This document shows positions 36,611-46,224 of a stretch of DNA of 64,000 bases, piece by piece. Made by a program: the position numbers and the translations under genes. The stretch spans positions 1 through 64,000 of the forward strand of contig CACGGZ010000001.1 of assembly GCA_902572695.1 (NCBI GenBank), in the 5' to 3' direction. This DNA comes from an uncultured Pelagibacteraceae bacterium. GTDB lineage: Bacteria > Pseudomonadota > Alphaproteobacteria > Pelagibacterales > Pelagibacteraceae. The notes under the pieces are model-generated. The model was given only the letters and a program-made list of their open reading frames with translations. It had not been told where the DNA came from and made no database searches. Position 1 is the first letter of the stretch. Each line of letters opens with the position of its first letter.

Positions 36611-37799
36611 TAATATTTCTTCAAATAATTTTTTTTTTGGGAATAATTTATTACAGAAAAAAAATATTAATTTTATAAAAAATAAACTTAAATTATACAA
36701 AAATAGTATTAATAAAAAAGAAAATTTTTTTAATCTTTTTAAAAAGAATATTAATATAAAAAAAAATAAATTTAAAAAATATCAAAAATTTAATCAAATA
36801 TACATTATAGGCATGGGTGGATCTATTTTGGGATCAGAGGCAATTTATAATTTTTTAAATTTTAAAATCAAAAAGAAAGTCAAATTTATTAATAATTTAG
36901 ATAAAAACTATTTAGTTAAATTAAAAAAACAATTCTCAAAAAAAACTTTATTTATTCTAATTTCAAAGTCAGGTAATACTCTTGAGACATTAACTAATAT
37001 TAACTTTTTTGCCAAATATATAAATAAAAATAATTCAATTATAATTACAGAAAATAAAAATAATTCTTTACAAAATTTCTCAAAAGATAAAAACATTTTA
37101 TTCATAGAGCATAAACCTTTTTTCGGTGGCAGGTTCTCTGTTTTAAGTGAAGTTGGCATCGTACCTTGCATATTGTTTAATTTGAATGTAAGTAATTTTA
37201 AAAAAAACGCTCAAGACTATTTTGCAAAGAAAAAAATGAGCTATCTTATTAAAAACGCAAATAGCATGAGTGAAATTTACAGAAACAAAAAAATAAATTC
37301 AATTGTATTATTAAATTACGTGCCTGAGTTAGAAAAGTTTTTGTTTTGGTTGCAGCAGTTACTCTCTGAAAGTTTAGGAAAAAAAGGACGAGGTCTTTTA
37401 CCAGTGGTTTCAAATGCACCTAAAGATCATCATAGTTTGCTACAACTTTATCTTGATGGGCCAAAAGATAAAATTTTTTACATTTTTGAGAGCAAGAGAA
37501 AAAAAATCTCGGACTTAAAAATTAATTCATTCAATAAAACGGCTAGTTATTTAAATAAAAAAAATTATCACCAAATAATTGAATCACAAAAAAAAGCGAT
37601 AATACAAACATTTAAAAACAAAAAAATTAGATTTAGAAGTTTTGTTTTAAAAAAACATAATGAGCAAACTTTAGGTGAGTTATTTTGCTATTTTATATTA
37701 GAAACTATTTTAATAGGAAATTTAGCCCACATAAACCCATATAGCCAACCAGCCGTTGAGCAAGTTAAAATAAAGACTAGAAGAATTTTAATTAAGTAA
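36594..37799 (+). CDS. pgi: Glucose-6-phosphate isomerase (short form)
   Basis: This 401-residue SIS-fold enzyme is shorter than the E. coli protein (about 549). It has IGMGGSILGSEAI, ISKSGNTLETL, GGRFSVLSEVG, APKDHHSLLQLYLDGP and the end region HNEQTLGELFCYF..NPYSQPAVEQVK, which includes PGI catalytic elements. It interconverts glucose-6-P and fructose-6-P. The N-terminal region is reduced and extremely Lys/Asn-rich. The start overlaps the lipoprotein gene by 17 bases, and the end overlaps convergent rsmD by 12. Confidence 0.85.
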   Translation: MKLENSNISSNNFFFGNNLLQKKNINFIKNKLKLYKNSINKKENFFNLFKKNINIKKNKFKKYQKFNQIYIIGMGGSILGSEAIYNFLNFKIKKKVKFINNLDKNYLVKLKKQFSKKTLFILISKSGNTLETLTNINFFAKYINKNNSIIITENKNNSLQNFSKDKNILFIEHKPFFGGRFSVLSEVGIVPCILFNLNVSNFKKNAQDYFAKKKMSYLIKNANSMSEIYRNKKINSIVLLNYVPELEKFLFWLQQLLSESLGKKGRGLLPVVSNAPKDHHSLLQLYLDGPKDKIFYIFESKRKKISDLKINSFNKTASYLNKKNYHQIIESQKKAIIQTFKNKKIRFRSFVLKKHNEQTLGELFCYFILETILIGNLAHINPYSQPAVEQVKIKTRRILIK

Positions 37800-38354
37800 A
37801 GTGCAATATAAAATTTTAGACCTTCCAAATCTGCGCTGCGCGTAAATTTTTATAAATTTGTCCAAATTTTCTTTTGTTTTATTTTCTCTGTGAAGAATTA
37901 AAAGATTATTTTGCTTTAAGATATTATTTCCTTGAAGGCATCTGAATATATTTTTGTAGTCTTGGTTTATGAAGGGGGGGTCCAAAAAAACTATATCATA
38001 ACTAACTTTGGTCAAATTTTTTTCAAAAAATTGATTTATATCTATATTAAAAATTTCACATTTCTTAATTAGATCGAGTTGTGTTAGATTTTTTTTTAAC
38101 AAATTAAAAATATTCCTATCTTTTTCAATAAAAGTAACGTGACTTGCCCCATGCGAGAGACATTCGATACCAAAAGAACCTGTTCCCGAAAATAAGTCTA
38201 AGATATTTGCATCAATCAATTTTATGTTAAATTTATTAGAATTAATAACTGTGTTAAATATACTTTGTTTTACGATCTCTTTGAGCGGGCGAGTGATTTT
38301 GTTATTTGAAAAAATTAATTTTTTTCCTTTTAGATTTCCACCACAAATCCTCAT
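37788..38354 (-). CDS. rsmD: 16S rRNA (guanine966-N2)-methyltransferase RsmD
   Basis: This methyltransferase is 188 residues from the ATG at 38354, starting MRICGGNLKGKKL as in the family. That ATG overlaps the purD stop as ATGA; an in-frame ATG at 38372 would add six unlike residues. The SAM site LDLFSGTGSFGIECLSHGA and the catalytic DPPF in IVFLDPPF are present. It methylates G966 of 16S rRNA. The tail overlaps pgi by 12 bases. Confidence 0.92.
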   Translation of the reverse strand: MRICGGNLKGKKLIFSNNKITRPLKEIVKQSIFNTVINSNKFNIKLIDANILDLFSGTGSFGIECLSHGASHVTFIEKDRNIFNLLKKNLTQLDLIKKCEIFNIDINQFFEKNLTKVSYDIVFLDPPFINQDYKNIFRCLQGNNILKQNNLLILHRENKTKENLDKFIKIYAQRRFGRSKILYCTLLN

Positions 38355-39613
38355 TTTTTTATTACTCTCCATCCTATATCTCGTCTAAAAAAACCATGCT
38401 CCCATTTAATTTCTTTAATTTTTTTTATTATATTAAACCTAATGGTTTTAAAAGATGATCCTAATCCAACGAAATTAAGCACTCTTCCGCCATCTGAAAC
38501 TATTTTATTGCCATTTGTTTTGGTTCCAGCGTGAAATAAATAAAAATTTTTACTTTTTGAAATTTGTTTTAGGTTATTTATCTCAAATCCTTTTTTAAAA
38601 CTATTTGGATATCCTTTTGAACATAAAACTATTGTTAAGGCTTTAGATTTTTTCCAATTAATATTAATTTTATTTAATTTATTTTTACAGGAGTTATAAA
38701 TTATATTAAATAAATCAGTTTTGACTCTAGGTAATATTACCTGACATTCAGGGTCTCCCATTCGCACATTAAACTCAACTAAATAAGGATTGTTTTTTTT
38801 TATCATTAATCCAACATATAAAAAACCAGTGAATGAAGATTTTTTCTTTAAAAATTTTATGGTTGGTATTACAATTCTTTTTAAAATCTTTCTCTCCAAA
38901 TCATGACTCATTAATCTTGCAGGTGAGTAAGCTCCCATTCCACCGGTGTTTGGCCCAGTATCTTTTAGACCTACTCTTTTATGATCTTGAGCAGAACCAA
39001 AAAATTTAAAGCTTTTTTTATCTACTACAAGAAAATAACTGAGCTCTTCACCCTCAAGAAATTCTTCGATGACTACCTTTTTTGAATTTTTAAATTTTCC
39101 ATTTAAAATTTCTTTAGAAAATACTAAAGCTTTTTTTTTAGTTTTACATACCGAGACACCTTTTCCACTTGCCAACCCATCTGCTTTAATAACAATTGGG
39201 AGATTACACTCTTTTATATATTTTTTTACTTGTTGAAAATTTGTGCAAATTTTAAAATTAGCTGTTGGAATACTCAGTTTTCTACAAATTTTTTTTACAA
39301 AAGCTTTAGACCCCTCAAGTTTTGCTGCGTATTTATTAGGGCCAAAAACTAAAATCCTATTTTTCCTTAAGAAATCCGTTAGACCCATCACAAGTGGGAG
39401 TTCAGGGCCTATTATGACTAATTTAATTTTTAGTAGTTTAATAACATTTAAAAGACTTTTAAAGTTTAAGTAGTTGATATCTAAATTATTTGCAATCTGA
39501 GCAGTTCCAGCATTTCCTGGGAAGCAAAAAATATTACTTATTTTTTTTGACTCTGATAATTTTTGGCATAAAGCATGCTCTCTACCACCACTACCTATAA
39601 TTGCAATATTCAT
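38351..39613 (-). CDS. purD: Phosphoribosylamine-glycine ligase
   Basis: This ATP-grasp enzyme of purine synthesis is 420 residues from ATG 39613. It starts NIAIIGSGGREHALCQKL, the diagnostic PurD beginning. KADGLASGKGV, GGMGAYSPA and FNVRMGDPECQVILPR are all present. An upstream in-frame ATG at 39706 would overlap the divergent DUF2093 gene and adds unrelated residues. Only 28 bases separate it from that gene, so the two promoters must lie within or across each other's 5' ends. Confidence 0.95.
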   Translation of the reverse strand: MNIAIIGSGGREHALCQKLSESKKISNIFCFPGNAGTAQIANNLDINYLNFKSLLNVIKLLKIKLVIIGPELPLVMGLTDFLRKNRILVFGPNKYAAKLEGSKAFVKKICRKLSIPTANFKICTNFQQVKKYIKECNLPIVIKADGLASGKGVSVCKTKKKALVFSKEILNGKFKNSKKVVIEEFLEGEELSYFLVVDKKSFKFFGSAQDHKRVGLKDTGPNTGGMGAYSPARLMSHDLERKILKRIVIPTIKFLKKKSSFTGFLYVGLMIKKNNPYLVEFNVRMGDPECQVILPRVKTDLFNIIYNSCKNKLNKININWKKSKALTIVLCSKGYPNSFKKGFEINNLKQISKSKNFYLFHAGTKTNGNKIVSDGGRVLNFVGLGSSFKTIRFNIIKKIKEIKWEHGFFRRDIGWRVIKK

Positions 39614-39641
39614 ATAAGTTAATTTAATATATATTACTCTT

Positions 39642-39842
39642 ATGAGCGAAATAAAAGCTAAATTGAAATTTAAACAAAACCATTTTGAAATTATTGAAGA
39701 AGGCAACTATGTCAATTGTGCTGTGTCTAAAAAAAAAATTCTTTTAAAAGACCTAAGGTATTGGAATGTAGAACTACAAGAAGCATATTTTTCACCAATA
39801 GAGGTTAATGTTAGATACCGAAAACTTAAGAAGTTAGATTAA
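39642..39842 (+). CDS. DUF2093 domain protein
   Basis: This 66-residue protein reads like DUF2093, a short alphaproteobacterial family: a FEIIEEGNYVNCAVSKKKI beginning, then LKDLRYWNVELQEAYFSP, which is the most conserved part. The function is unknown. It is divergent from purD across 28 bases and ends one base before the convergent acyltransferase stop. Confidence 0.88.
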   Translation: MSEIKAKLKFKQNHFEIIEEGNYVNCAVSKKKILLKDLRYWNVELQEAYFSPIEVNVRYRKLKKLD

Positions 39843-40709
39843 TTATTTCCACCTATTATGAGTTAATATCCATTGAGAGGGGTCTTTTAAAATCATTTCT
39901 TCTATAATTTTATTTAATTTTTTTGAGATATTGTACTTTTTATTAGTATCACTTTTGAATTGATCGATACGCAACGGTTGTTTTATTTCCATAGTAAATT
40001 CATTATTGTCTTTTCGTTTCAAGTAAATAGGTACAATATTACAATTATATTTAATTGCTAGTTGGGCTGGTAAGGTAGTTGTATAAGCTTCATGGCTAAA
40101 AAATTTAATTTTTTCACCCTCGCTTAATCTTTGATCAATCATTAAAGCAATACAAAATTTTTTATCAAGGTAATCTATTGCTTGTTTTAGTCCCTTCATA
40201 CCTTTAACAAATTGATTTTTACAAACATATTTTTTTCTAATATTAGTCATTAAAGGATTTATCAGATAATTATTTAGCGGTCGATAAAGAATTGCTAAAT
40301 TTATATTTTTTTTTACTAACTCCATCGACATCAATTCAAAATTAGAAAAGTGACCAGATACAAATATAACTGGTTTATTATCTTCTTTAATTTTATCAAG
40401 CATCTCTAATCCTGAAATTTTTACATGATTAAGACTTTTTTTAAATTCTTTAAGAAAAAAATATTCGACAAAAGTTTTAGCATAATTTGACCACATCTTT
40501 TCAATTAACACTTTTTTTTCTTTTTCTTTCAAATTAGGTAAAATGTAGCTCAAATTTTTTTTTATAATTTTTTCAGATCTAAAAAATTTTCCAAGTAAAT
40601 TAAAAATTTTAGAAAATAACACTCTACTTAAATTGACACCTAGAGTTTTTATGATAATCATAAATAGGTAAACAAAAACTGCTTGAAGAAAATACCCTAA
40701 ATGTTTCAT
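39843..40709 (-). CDS. lpxL: Lipid A acyltransferase (LpxL/HtrB type)
   Basis: This 288-residue inner-membrane late acyltransferase has an N-terminal membrane segment and the H-X4-E catalytic pair His120/Glu125 in SGHFSNFEL. It adds a secondary acyl chain to Kdo2-lipid A. The C-terminal SQWILTHNRWK matches the family's W..H.R.. ending. The start overlaps the lpxK stop by one base. It is the only such enzyme in the window, so which chain it adds is not decided. Confidence 0.88.
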   Translation of the reverse strand: MKHLGYFLQAVFVYLFMIIIKTLGVNLSRVLFSKIFNLLGKFFRSEKIIKKNLSYILPNLKEKEKKVLIEKMWSNYAKTFVEYFFLKEFKKSLNHVKISGLEMLDKIKEDNKPVIFVSGHFSNFELMSMELVKKNINLAILYRPLNNYLINPLMTNIRKKYVCKNQFVKGMKGLKQAIDYLDKKFCIALMIDQRLSEGEKIKFFSHEAYTTTLPAQLAIKYNCNIVPIYLKRKDNNEFTMEIKQPLRIDQFKSDTNKKYNISKKLNKIIEEMILKDPSQWILTHNRWK

Positions 40710-41629
40710 TATAAAAACTTCTTTATTTCTTCAAAAAATCTTTTTTCATTTTCGATAGATAGCTTTATTTTTAAGAACTTAATATTTTTTTTATCTTTAT
40801 TTTTAATCCTAAAATAATCTTTCTCTGTTGTAATAATCATTAATTTTTCCTTTTTTGCCTCAAATTTTATTTTTTTTAGATCCTCATCTTTAAAATCGTA
40901 ATGATCTGGAAAACTATATCTCTTTAATATCTTAATTCTATTTTTTTCTAAGATATCATAAAAGTCATCAGAATTTCCAATACCGCAAAATGCTAACACT
41001 CTTTTTCCCCTTAAATTCTTATGATTTACAGGCAAATATTTTGAGTAATATATTTTTATATAAGGGTGTATTTCCAAAAGTTTATTTTCAAATTTTTTAT
41101 CTTTTTTTCCATTGATAACCGCAAAGTTACATTTTTTTACTGAATTTAAAGGCTCTCTTAAAGGCCCAGAGGGTAGAGTGAAGCCGTTTCCGATTAATTT
41201 ACTTGTTTTGAAACAAATTATATTTATATCAGCGTTAATATTAGGATCTTGCATTCCATCATCAAGAATTATTAATTTCGATTTTTTTTTTATTGCCTCA
41301 TTAATTGCATCTACTCTGGACTTATTTATAAAAAAATTATTTACGTAATGCTTAGTTAAATTAATTTCGTCTTGATGACTATTATAAAATTTCTTGATTA
41401 CTGCAGCCTTATGTTTGTAAAGTTCATCGTAAATCTTTATCACAAGAGGTGTTTTTCCAGTGCCACCTACATATATATTTCCAACACAAATAATTGGTTG
41501 TTCAAAAAATTTTTTGTTCACAAAATTATTGAATATTTTAATTACAATCTGAGAAAATATTGAAATAGGTAAAAGCAATATAGAAACAAAATTTTTACTT
41601 TTCCAAAATAACGGTTCATTAAGTTTCAT
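40709..41629 (-). CDS. lpxK: Tetraacyldisaccharide 4'-kinase LpxK
   Basis: This 306-residue membrane-associated kinase phosphorylates the lipid A disaccharide at the 4' position. An N-terminal hydrophobic helix is followed by CVGNIYVGGTGKTPLV with Walker A at about 55-60. IILDDGMQDPNI and ITTEKDYFRI are family segments. It overlaps waaA by 4 bases at its start and the acyltransferase by one at its end, giving a continuous lipid A unit. Confidence 0.92.
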   Translation of the reverse strand: MKLNEPLFWKSKNFVSILLLPISIFSQIVIKIFNNFVNKKFFEQPIICVGNIYVGGTGKTPLVIKIYDELYKHKAAVIKKFYNSHQDEINLTKHYVNNFFINKSRVDAINEAIKKKSKLIILDDGMQDPNINADINIICFKTSKLIGNGFTLPSGPLREPLNSVKKCNFAVINGKKDKKFENKLLEIHPYIKIYYSKYLPVNHKNLRGKRVLAFCGIGNSDDFYDILEKNRIKILKRYSFPDHYDFKDEDLKKIKFEAKKEKLMIITTEKDYFRIKNKDKKNIKFLKIKLSIENEKRFFEEIKKFL

Positions 41630-42897
41630 TTTATTAAAAGTTTTTTAGTTGAGTAAATAGTTTTCTTAAAAATTTGATTTCCCATTTTATTCATAAACAG
41701 TACTCTCTTTTTGTTCAATTTATTTCTTAACTTAAAATCAATTTTTATATTTCTAAATAAATCCTCAGAATTTTTTATTTGGGAAGAAATATTTTTTCCT
41801 TTTAAAATAGAATATATATCTTTAAAATTTGATATGTATTCTCCATGATAAATTCTACAACCTAGCCTAGCAGCTTCAATTGGATTTTGACCACTATCGT
41901 TTTTTAATTTTTCAATGGTAGATTTACCAATAAATACACTTTTACAATATTTAAAAAAATCATTCATTGCACCGAAAGAATTAACTATTATTACCTCAGG
42001 TTTGCCAATTATTTTTTCCCCCTTAATCCAAATTTGAGTTTTCAAATTGTGAGAATAACAAACTTTATTAATATTTTGAATGTTATCTAAATGTCTTGGT
42101 ATCAATACAGTAATAACATTATTAAAATTTTTTTTTAACATTAAATGAGTATTAATTGACAGAACCTCCTCACCAGGATGAATACTAGCAGCGCACCACA
42201 CGTTGTACTTTTCCAAGCTCTTTAAATGTTTTTGATTGTTTTTATCTTTTTTATCATAAGGTATAAATTTCAAATTACCAAAATCTTTAATTTTTTTTGC
42301 CTTGAAATCTCTTAAAAAGTATTTTGTTTCTTTATTTGCGACTAAAAAAAAATCAAAGACTGAAAAAATATCCACAGCAAAATTTTTGACAATTTTCCAT
42401 CTTCTAAAAGATTTTTTTGTAATTCTAGCATTAAATAAAGCTATTGGTATTCTTTTGCTTCTTATATTAGATAAATAGTTTGGCCAAATTTCTGAGTCCA
42501 GAAAAATTATTCCTTTAGGTTTCCATTTTTTTAAAAAATTTTTTATGAGAAAGTTGATGTCAAGAGGCAAAAATTTATGTACGACATTTCTCGATTTAAA
42601 TTCTTTTTCCACCAAACGGGCAGAGCTGAGGGTTGAGGTAGTTATAAGAAAATTTACATTTTTCTTTTTTAAAAAATAATTTATTACAGGAAAAAAAGTT
42701 CTTATTTCACCCACACTCGCGCCATGAACCCATAAAGTATTTTTTTTTTTATTTTTTTTTAAATCGGTATTATTTAAAAAAATTTTTTCACCAAATCTTT
42801 TAGGATCTTCTTTATTAAAAAATTTTCTAAAATAAATAAGAATAATTAAGAAAGGGTATAATATTAAAGTAATATAATTATATATTCTTATCATCAA
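41626..42897 (-). CDS. waaA: Kdo transferase WaaA
   Basis: This 423-residue inner-membrane GT-B glycosyltransferase adds Kdo to lipid IVA. An N-terminal membrane anchor is followed by the signature LWVHGASVGEIRTF, with FLDSEIWPN and a C-terminal nucleotide-sugar region (INSFG..FK, IGKSTIEK, GQNPIEAARLG). It lies between msbA (2-base gap) and lpxK. It uses CMP-Kdo made by KdsB (17839). Confidence 0.92.
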   Translation of the reverse strand: MMIRIYNYITLILYPFLIILIYFRKFFNKEDPKRFGEKIFLNNTDLKKNKKKNTLWVHGASVGEIRTFFPVINYFLKKKNVNFLITTSTLSSARLVEKEFKSRNVVHKFLPLDINFLIKNFLKKWKPKGIIFLDSEIWPNYLSNIRSKRIPIALFNARITKKSFRRWKIVKNFAVDIFSVFDFFLVANKETKYFLRDFKAKKIKDFGNLKFIPYDKKDKNNQKHLKSLEKYNVWCAASIHPGEEVLSINTHLMLKKNFNNVITVLIPRHLDNIQNINKVCYSHNLKTQIWIKGEKIIGKPEVIIVNSFGAMNDFFKYCKSVFIGKSTIEKLKNDSGQNPIEAARLGCRIYHGEYISNFKDIYSILKGKNISSQIKNSEDLFRNIKIDFKLRNKLNKKRVLFMNKMGNQIFKKTIYSTKKLLIK

Positions 42898-42899
42898 TT

Positions 42900-44642
42900 T
42901 TAATTAAGTTGTTTTTGATATAAGGATTTATATTCTTTACATTTTTTAAGCAAAGCTTCATGTGTGCCAGCATCAATTATATTTCCCTCTTTTATAACAA
43001 ATATTTTTTCGGCACTTAAAATTGTCGACAACCTATGAGCTATTACTAAAGTTGTTTTATTTTTTGTTAAATTTTTGATAGCATTTTGAATGATTTCTTC
43101 GGATTCTGCGTCCAAAGATGATGTAGCTTCGTCGAGTAATATTATAGGTGATTTCTTTAAAATTGCTCTTGCAATTGATATTCGTTGTTTTTGACCACCT
43201 GATAGTTTGATACCGTTCTCTCCTATAATTGTGTTTAACTTGTTTGGTAATTTATCTATAAATTCAGAAGCCGCAGCAAATTTACAGGCGTCTGCAACTT
43301 CCTGTTCGCTCGCAGAGCTATTAGCATATTTTATGTTAGCAAGAACGGTTTGATCGAAGAGTACTATATCTTGACTTACTAACGATATGTTTCTTCTTAA
43401 TGAATTTAAATTAACTTTTTTTATGTTTTGTCCGTCAATTTTTATTTCACCGTTTTGAGGGTCATAAAATCTTGGTAACAAATTTAAAATTGTACTTTTT
43501 CCAGCACCACTGTGACCAACAAATGCGACCATAGTGCCTCCTTTAATATCTAAATTAATATTTTTTATAGCTCTTTCTTTGGTATTTTTATAAGCAAAAC
43601 CAATATTCTCATATTCAATATTACACTTATTTATATTTATAGGTGGTAAACTATCATCATTTTTTACCTCAATTGGCTCATCAATAACGGCAAAAATTCG
43701 TTTAGCCGAGGCAGCGCCTTGATATGCTGTCATATTAATGGTTGCTAAAGACCTAACAGGTTGATAGGCGAGCATCATTGCTGCTAAAAAAGAGAAAAAT
43801 TGATTAACTTCTAACTCTCCAGAAGAAATCAGTTTTCCCGAATAGAAAATAAACCCAGCGATCATGATACCTGTTAGAATTTCCATTATTGGGGTAGCTC
43901 TAATTAAAATTTTATTAATTTTAATATTTTTATCTACCATTAAATCAATTTTCTTACCTGCATTTGACAACTCAGCGGTTTCTTTCTGATAAATTCTAAT
44001 CATTCTTGAGCCTTTTATTATCTCGCTTAAAAAAGATGCAAAATTTCCTGTAACTTCCCCAGCCTCACTTGTGGCCTTACCAATTCTTTTTCCTAATGAT
44101 TTTGCTAAAATTGCAGCTAGGGGCATCATAATTAAAGCGAATATTGCTAATTTCCAATTTTGATAAAACATCAAAAAAGTTAGAGCAAATAAAGTGAAAC
44201 TGTCTTTCATTAAGTTTAAAACTCCAACACTTACTAAATTTTGAACCATTCCACAGTCATACATCATATTACCAACATATTTTCCAGAGTGTCTATTATC
44301 CAAAGTTTGTACATCAGAAATTAAAATATTTTTGGAAATTCTGTTTTGTAATTCTCCTGTGATTTTTCCCCCTATACCAATTATAAGTGATCTTGCGAAA
44401 TATAAAGAAATCCCTTTTGATGAAAAAGCTAGTATTATTGCAATTGGTATTAATGCAGCTAAAGTTTGATCCTTATCTATAAAAACTTTTTTTACCGCTG
44501 GATCTAATAACCACGCAGTTGCTGAAGTGCTTAAAGCAACAACTATAGATAATAATAGAGCTAAAAAGATATTTTTCAAATATTTTTTCACATGCTCTTT
44601 ATAAAGCCTCTTTAAAATTTTTATTAATTCCTCTTTTTTCAT
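42900..44642 (-). CDS. msbA: Lipid A export ABC transporter MsbA
   Basis: This 580-residue half-transporter has six transmembrane helices and then an ATPase domain. Walker A (GHSGAGKS) is near residues 375-382, the signature is LSGGQKQR and Walker B is ILLDEATSSLD. It flips lipid A-core across the inner membrane, and its place beside waaA, lpxK and the acyltransferase supports MsbA over other exporters. It lies three bases after ubiA on the same strand. Confidence 0.88.
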   Translation of the reverse strand: MKKEELIKILKRLYKEHVKKYLKNIFLALLLSIVVALSTSATAWLLDPAVKKVFIDKDQTLAALIPIAIILAFSSKGISLYFARSLIIGIGGKITGELQNRISKNILISDVQTLDNRHSGKYVGNMMYDCGMVQNLVSVGVLNLMKDSFTLFALTFLMFYQNWKLAIFALIMMPLAAILAKSLGKRIGKATSEAGEVTGNFASFLSEIIKGSRMIRIYQKETAELSNAGKKIDLMVDKNIKINKILIRATPIMEILTGIMIAGFIFYSGKLISSGELEVNQFFSFLAAMMLAYQPVRSLATINMTAYQGAASAKRIFAVIDEPIEVKNDDSLPPININKCNIEYENIGFAYKNTKERAIKNINLDIKGGTMVAFVGHSGAGKSTILNLLPRFYDPQNGEIKIDGQNIKKVNLNSLRRNISLVSQDIVLFDQTVLANIKYANSSASEQEVADACKFAAASEFIDKLPNKLNTIIGENGIKLSGGQKQRISIARAILKKSPIILLDEATSSLDAESEEIIQNAIKNLTKNKTTLVIAHRLSTILSAEKIFVIKEGNIIDAGTHEALLKKCKEYKSLYQKQLN

Positions 44643-44645
44643 TGC

Positions 44646-45497
44646 TTAAAATGATATTGATAAAAATAAAAATAATCCTGACAAATTATTAATTTTAAAA
44701 GCGTCTAAGCAAGTCTTTGGATTATCTTTTTTAAAATAAATTATTTGAAATAATAATGATGAAATAAATAAAATAAAAAATAAACTAAAAAAGTTAATTC
44801 CAATTTTAAAACTAAATAAGTAAGTAAGTATAATTATTGAAACGAAATAACACAAAAAAACGAAAATTTTTATATTCTCTTTGAATTTAATTGCAGTTGA
44901 TTTTATACCTATAATTTCGTCATCAGACATATCTTGCACCCCGTAAATAGTGTCATAGCCCAATGTCCAAAATATGGCCGCAAGATACAAAGCGACAATT
45001 TCATAGTTAATTTGATTGTCCATTGCGAACCAAGCCATTATTATACCCCAATTAAAAGTCAGCCCTAAAAATAATTGAGGCCAATATGTTATTCTTTTCA
45101 TAAAAGGGTAACTAAAAGCCAGAATCATTGAAGACATACCTAGTAAAATAGTTTTATGATTAAATTGAATTAAAACTAAAAAAGCTATTGAGCAAAGAAT
45201 TAAAACATATGAAGAGGCTTTTTTTATACCTATCTCGCCAGAAGCTAAAGGTCTTTTCTTTGTTCTCTCAACTTTTTGATCTAAATCTTTGTCAACAATA
45301 TCATTTACAATACAACCAGCGCTTCTCATAAGAACTGATCCTAAGAAGAACAATAATAAATAAAAAAAGTAATTCGAATTCTGAACCCCATAATGAACTG
45401 CGTAATTTAATCCCCAAGCACAAGGCCAAAACAAAAGCATAAAACCAATGGGCTTGTTCAACCTTGTTAACTCTATAAATATTTTAAGATCATGCAT
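44646..45497 (-). CDS. ubiA: 4-hydroxybenzoate polyprenyltransferase
   Basis: This 283-residue integral membrane prenyltransferase of ubiquinone synthesis has about eight helices. The first Asp-rich motif is NDIVDKDLD (with CIVNDIVDKD and RPLASGEI around it), and the second is YDTIYGVQDMSDDE. It joins a polyprenyl chain to 4-hydroxybenzoate. It is divergent from the DUF2721 gene across 53 bases and is followed by msbA. Confidence 0.92.
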   Translation of the reverse strand: MHDLKIFIELTRLNKPIGFMLLFWPCAWGLNYAVHYGVQNSNYFFYLLLFFLGSVLMRSAGCIVNDIVDKDLDQKVERTKKRPLASGEIGIKKASSYVLILCSIAFLVLIQFNHKTILLGMSSMILAFSYPFMKRITYWPQLFLGLTFNWGIIMAWFAMDNQINYEIVALYLAAIFWTLGYDTIYGVQDMSDDEIIGIKSTAIKFKENIKIFVFLCYFVSIIILTYLFSFKIGINFFSLFFILFISSLLFQIIYFKKDNPKTCLDAFKINNLSGLFLFLSISF

Positions 45498-45550
45498 GAA
45501 ATATTACTTGTAAATATCAAACACTAACTACATAATCAATTTGATTCGAT

Positions 45551-45961
45551 ATGGATATTGATTACACAGTAGCTGCATTAATGTTTCCAGCAATACCTTT
45601 AATGATGACGATGTATAGCAACAGATTTCACACGTTGAGTGCATTAATTCGAAAACTTCATGATCAGTACACTTTTGAAAAAAAAACACCACCAGAATGG
45701 GAAAATCAATTACATGTTCTTAACAAAAGAACTAATTATTTAAAATATGTAATGGGCTTCTCTTCTTTTGGGTTTCTTTTCAATATGCTCACCGTCCTTC
45801 TTCTATATCTAAATTTAGTTTTTTACGCCAGATTAAGCTTCGCTTCTTGTTGTGTTTGTATGATAGTTTCGATTTTTTTATTTTTGCAAGAGGTCAGAAT
45901 GTCAAATGAAGCCTTAAAGTATCACCTAAGCGATATGGACTCAATGAAAAAAGATTTTTAA
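45551..45961 (+). CDS. DUF2721 family membrane protein
   Basis: This 136-residue protein has three hydrophobic segments: an N-terminal one, and a pair at about 65-110. A polar region RFHTLSALIRKLHDQY lies between them, the layout of DUF2721. The function is unknown. It is divergent from ubiA and convergent with the DUF1289 gene, overlapping that gene's end by 4 bases. Confidence 0.8.
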   Translation: MDIDYTVAALMFPAIPLMMTMYSNRFHTLSALIRKLHDQYTFEKKTPPEWENQLHVLNKRTNYLKYVMGFSSFGFLFNMLTVLLLYLNLVFYARLSFASCCVCMIVSIFLFLQEVRMSNEALKYHLSDMDSMKKDF

Positions 45962-46224
45962 TTATTTTTTAATAAAACTTTTTTTTTATAAATAGAAACT
46001 CCCGTCACTATTTTATGTTTATATGATTCATTAAATGTTACAAGTTGCCATCCTTTCATTCTTTTCTTAATTTTTTTTAAATTTTCCTCTTTCCAATGAT
46101 TATTTGTACTTTCATTTTTCCAAGTTTTTTTTTCCTCATCAGTTCTTGCACATCCATAGCAATAACCTGTTAAAGGATCTGTTTTACAAATACTAATACA
46201 TGGAGAAATAATTCTTTTATTCAT
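45958..46224 (-). CDS. DUF1289 Cys-rich small protein
   Basis: This 88-residue protein starts with the DUF1289 signature SPCISICKTDPLTGYCYGC, with cysteines at 9, 13, 22 and 25 that probably bind a metal. A WKEENLKKIKKRM segment follows, where the family has conserved Trp. The function is unproven. The start shares one base with the stop of the quinone oxidoreductase gene, so they are likely co-expressed. Confidence 0.88.
   Translation of the reverse strand: MNKRIISPCISICKTDPLTGYCYGCARTDEEKKTWKNESTNNHWKEENLKKIKKRMKGWQLVTFNESYKHKIVTGVSIYKKKVLLKNN

Noticed and set aside
39614-39706. N-terminal extension of purD to 39706
   Set aside because: It overlaps the divergent DUF2093 gene; the NIAIIGSGGREHA start is at 39613.
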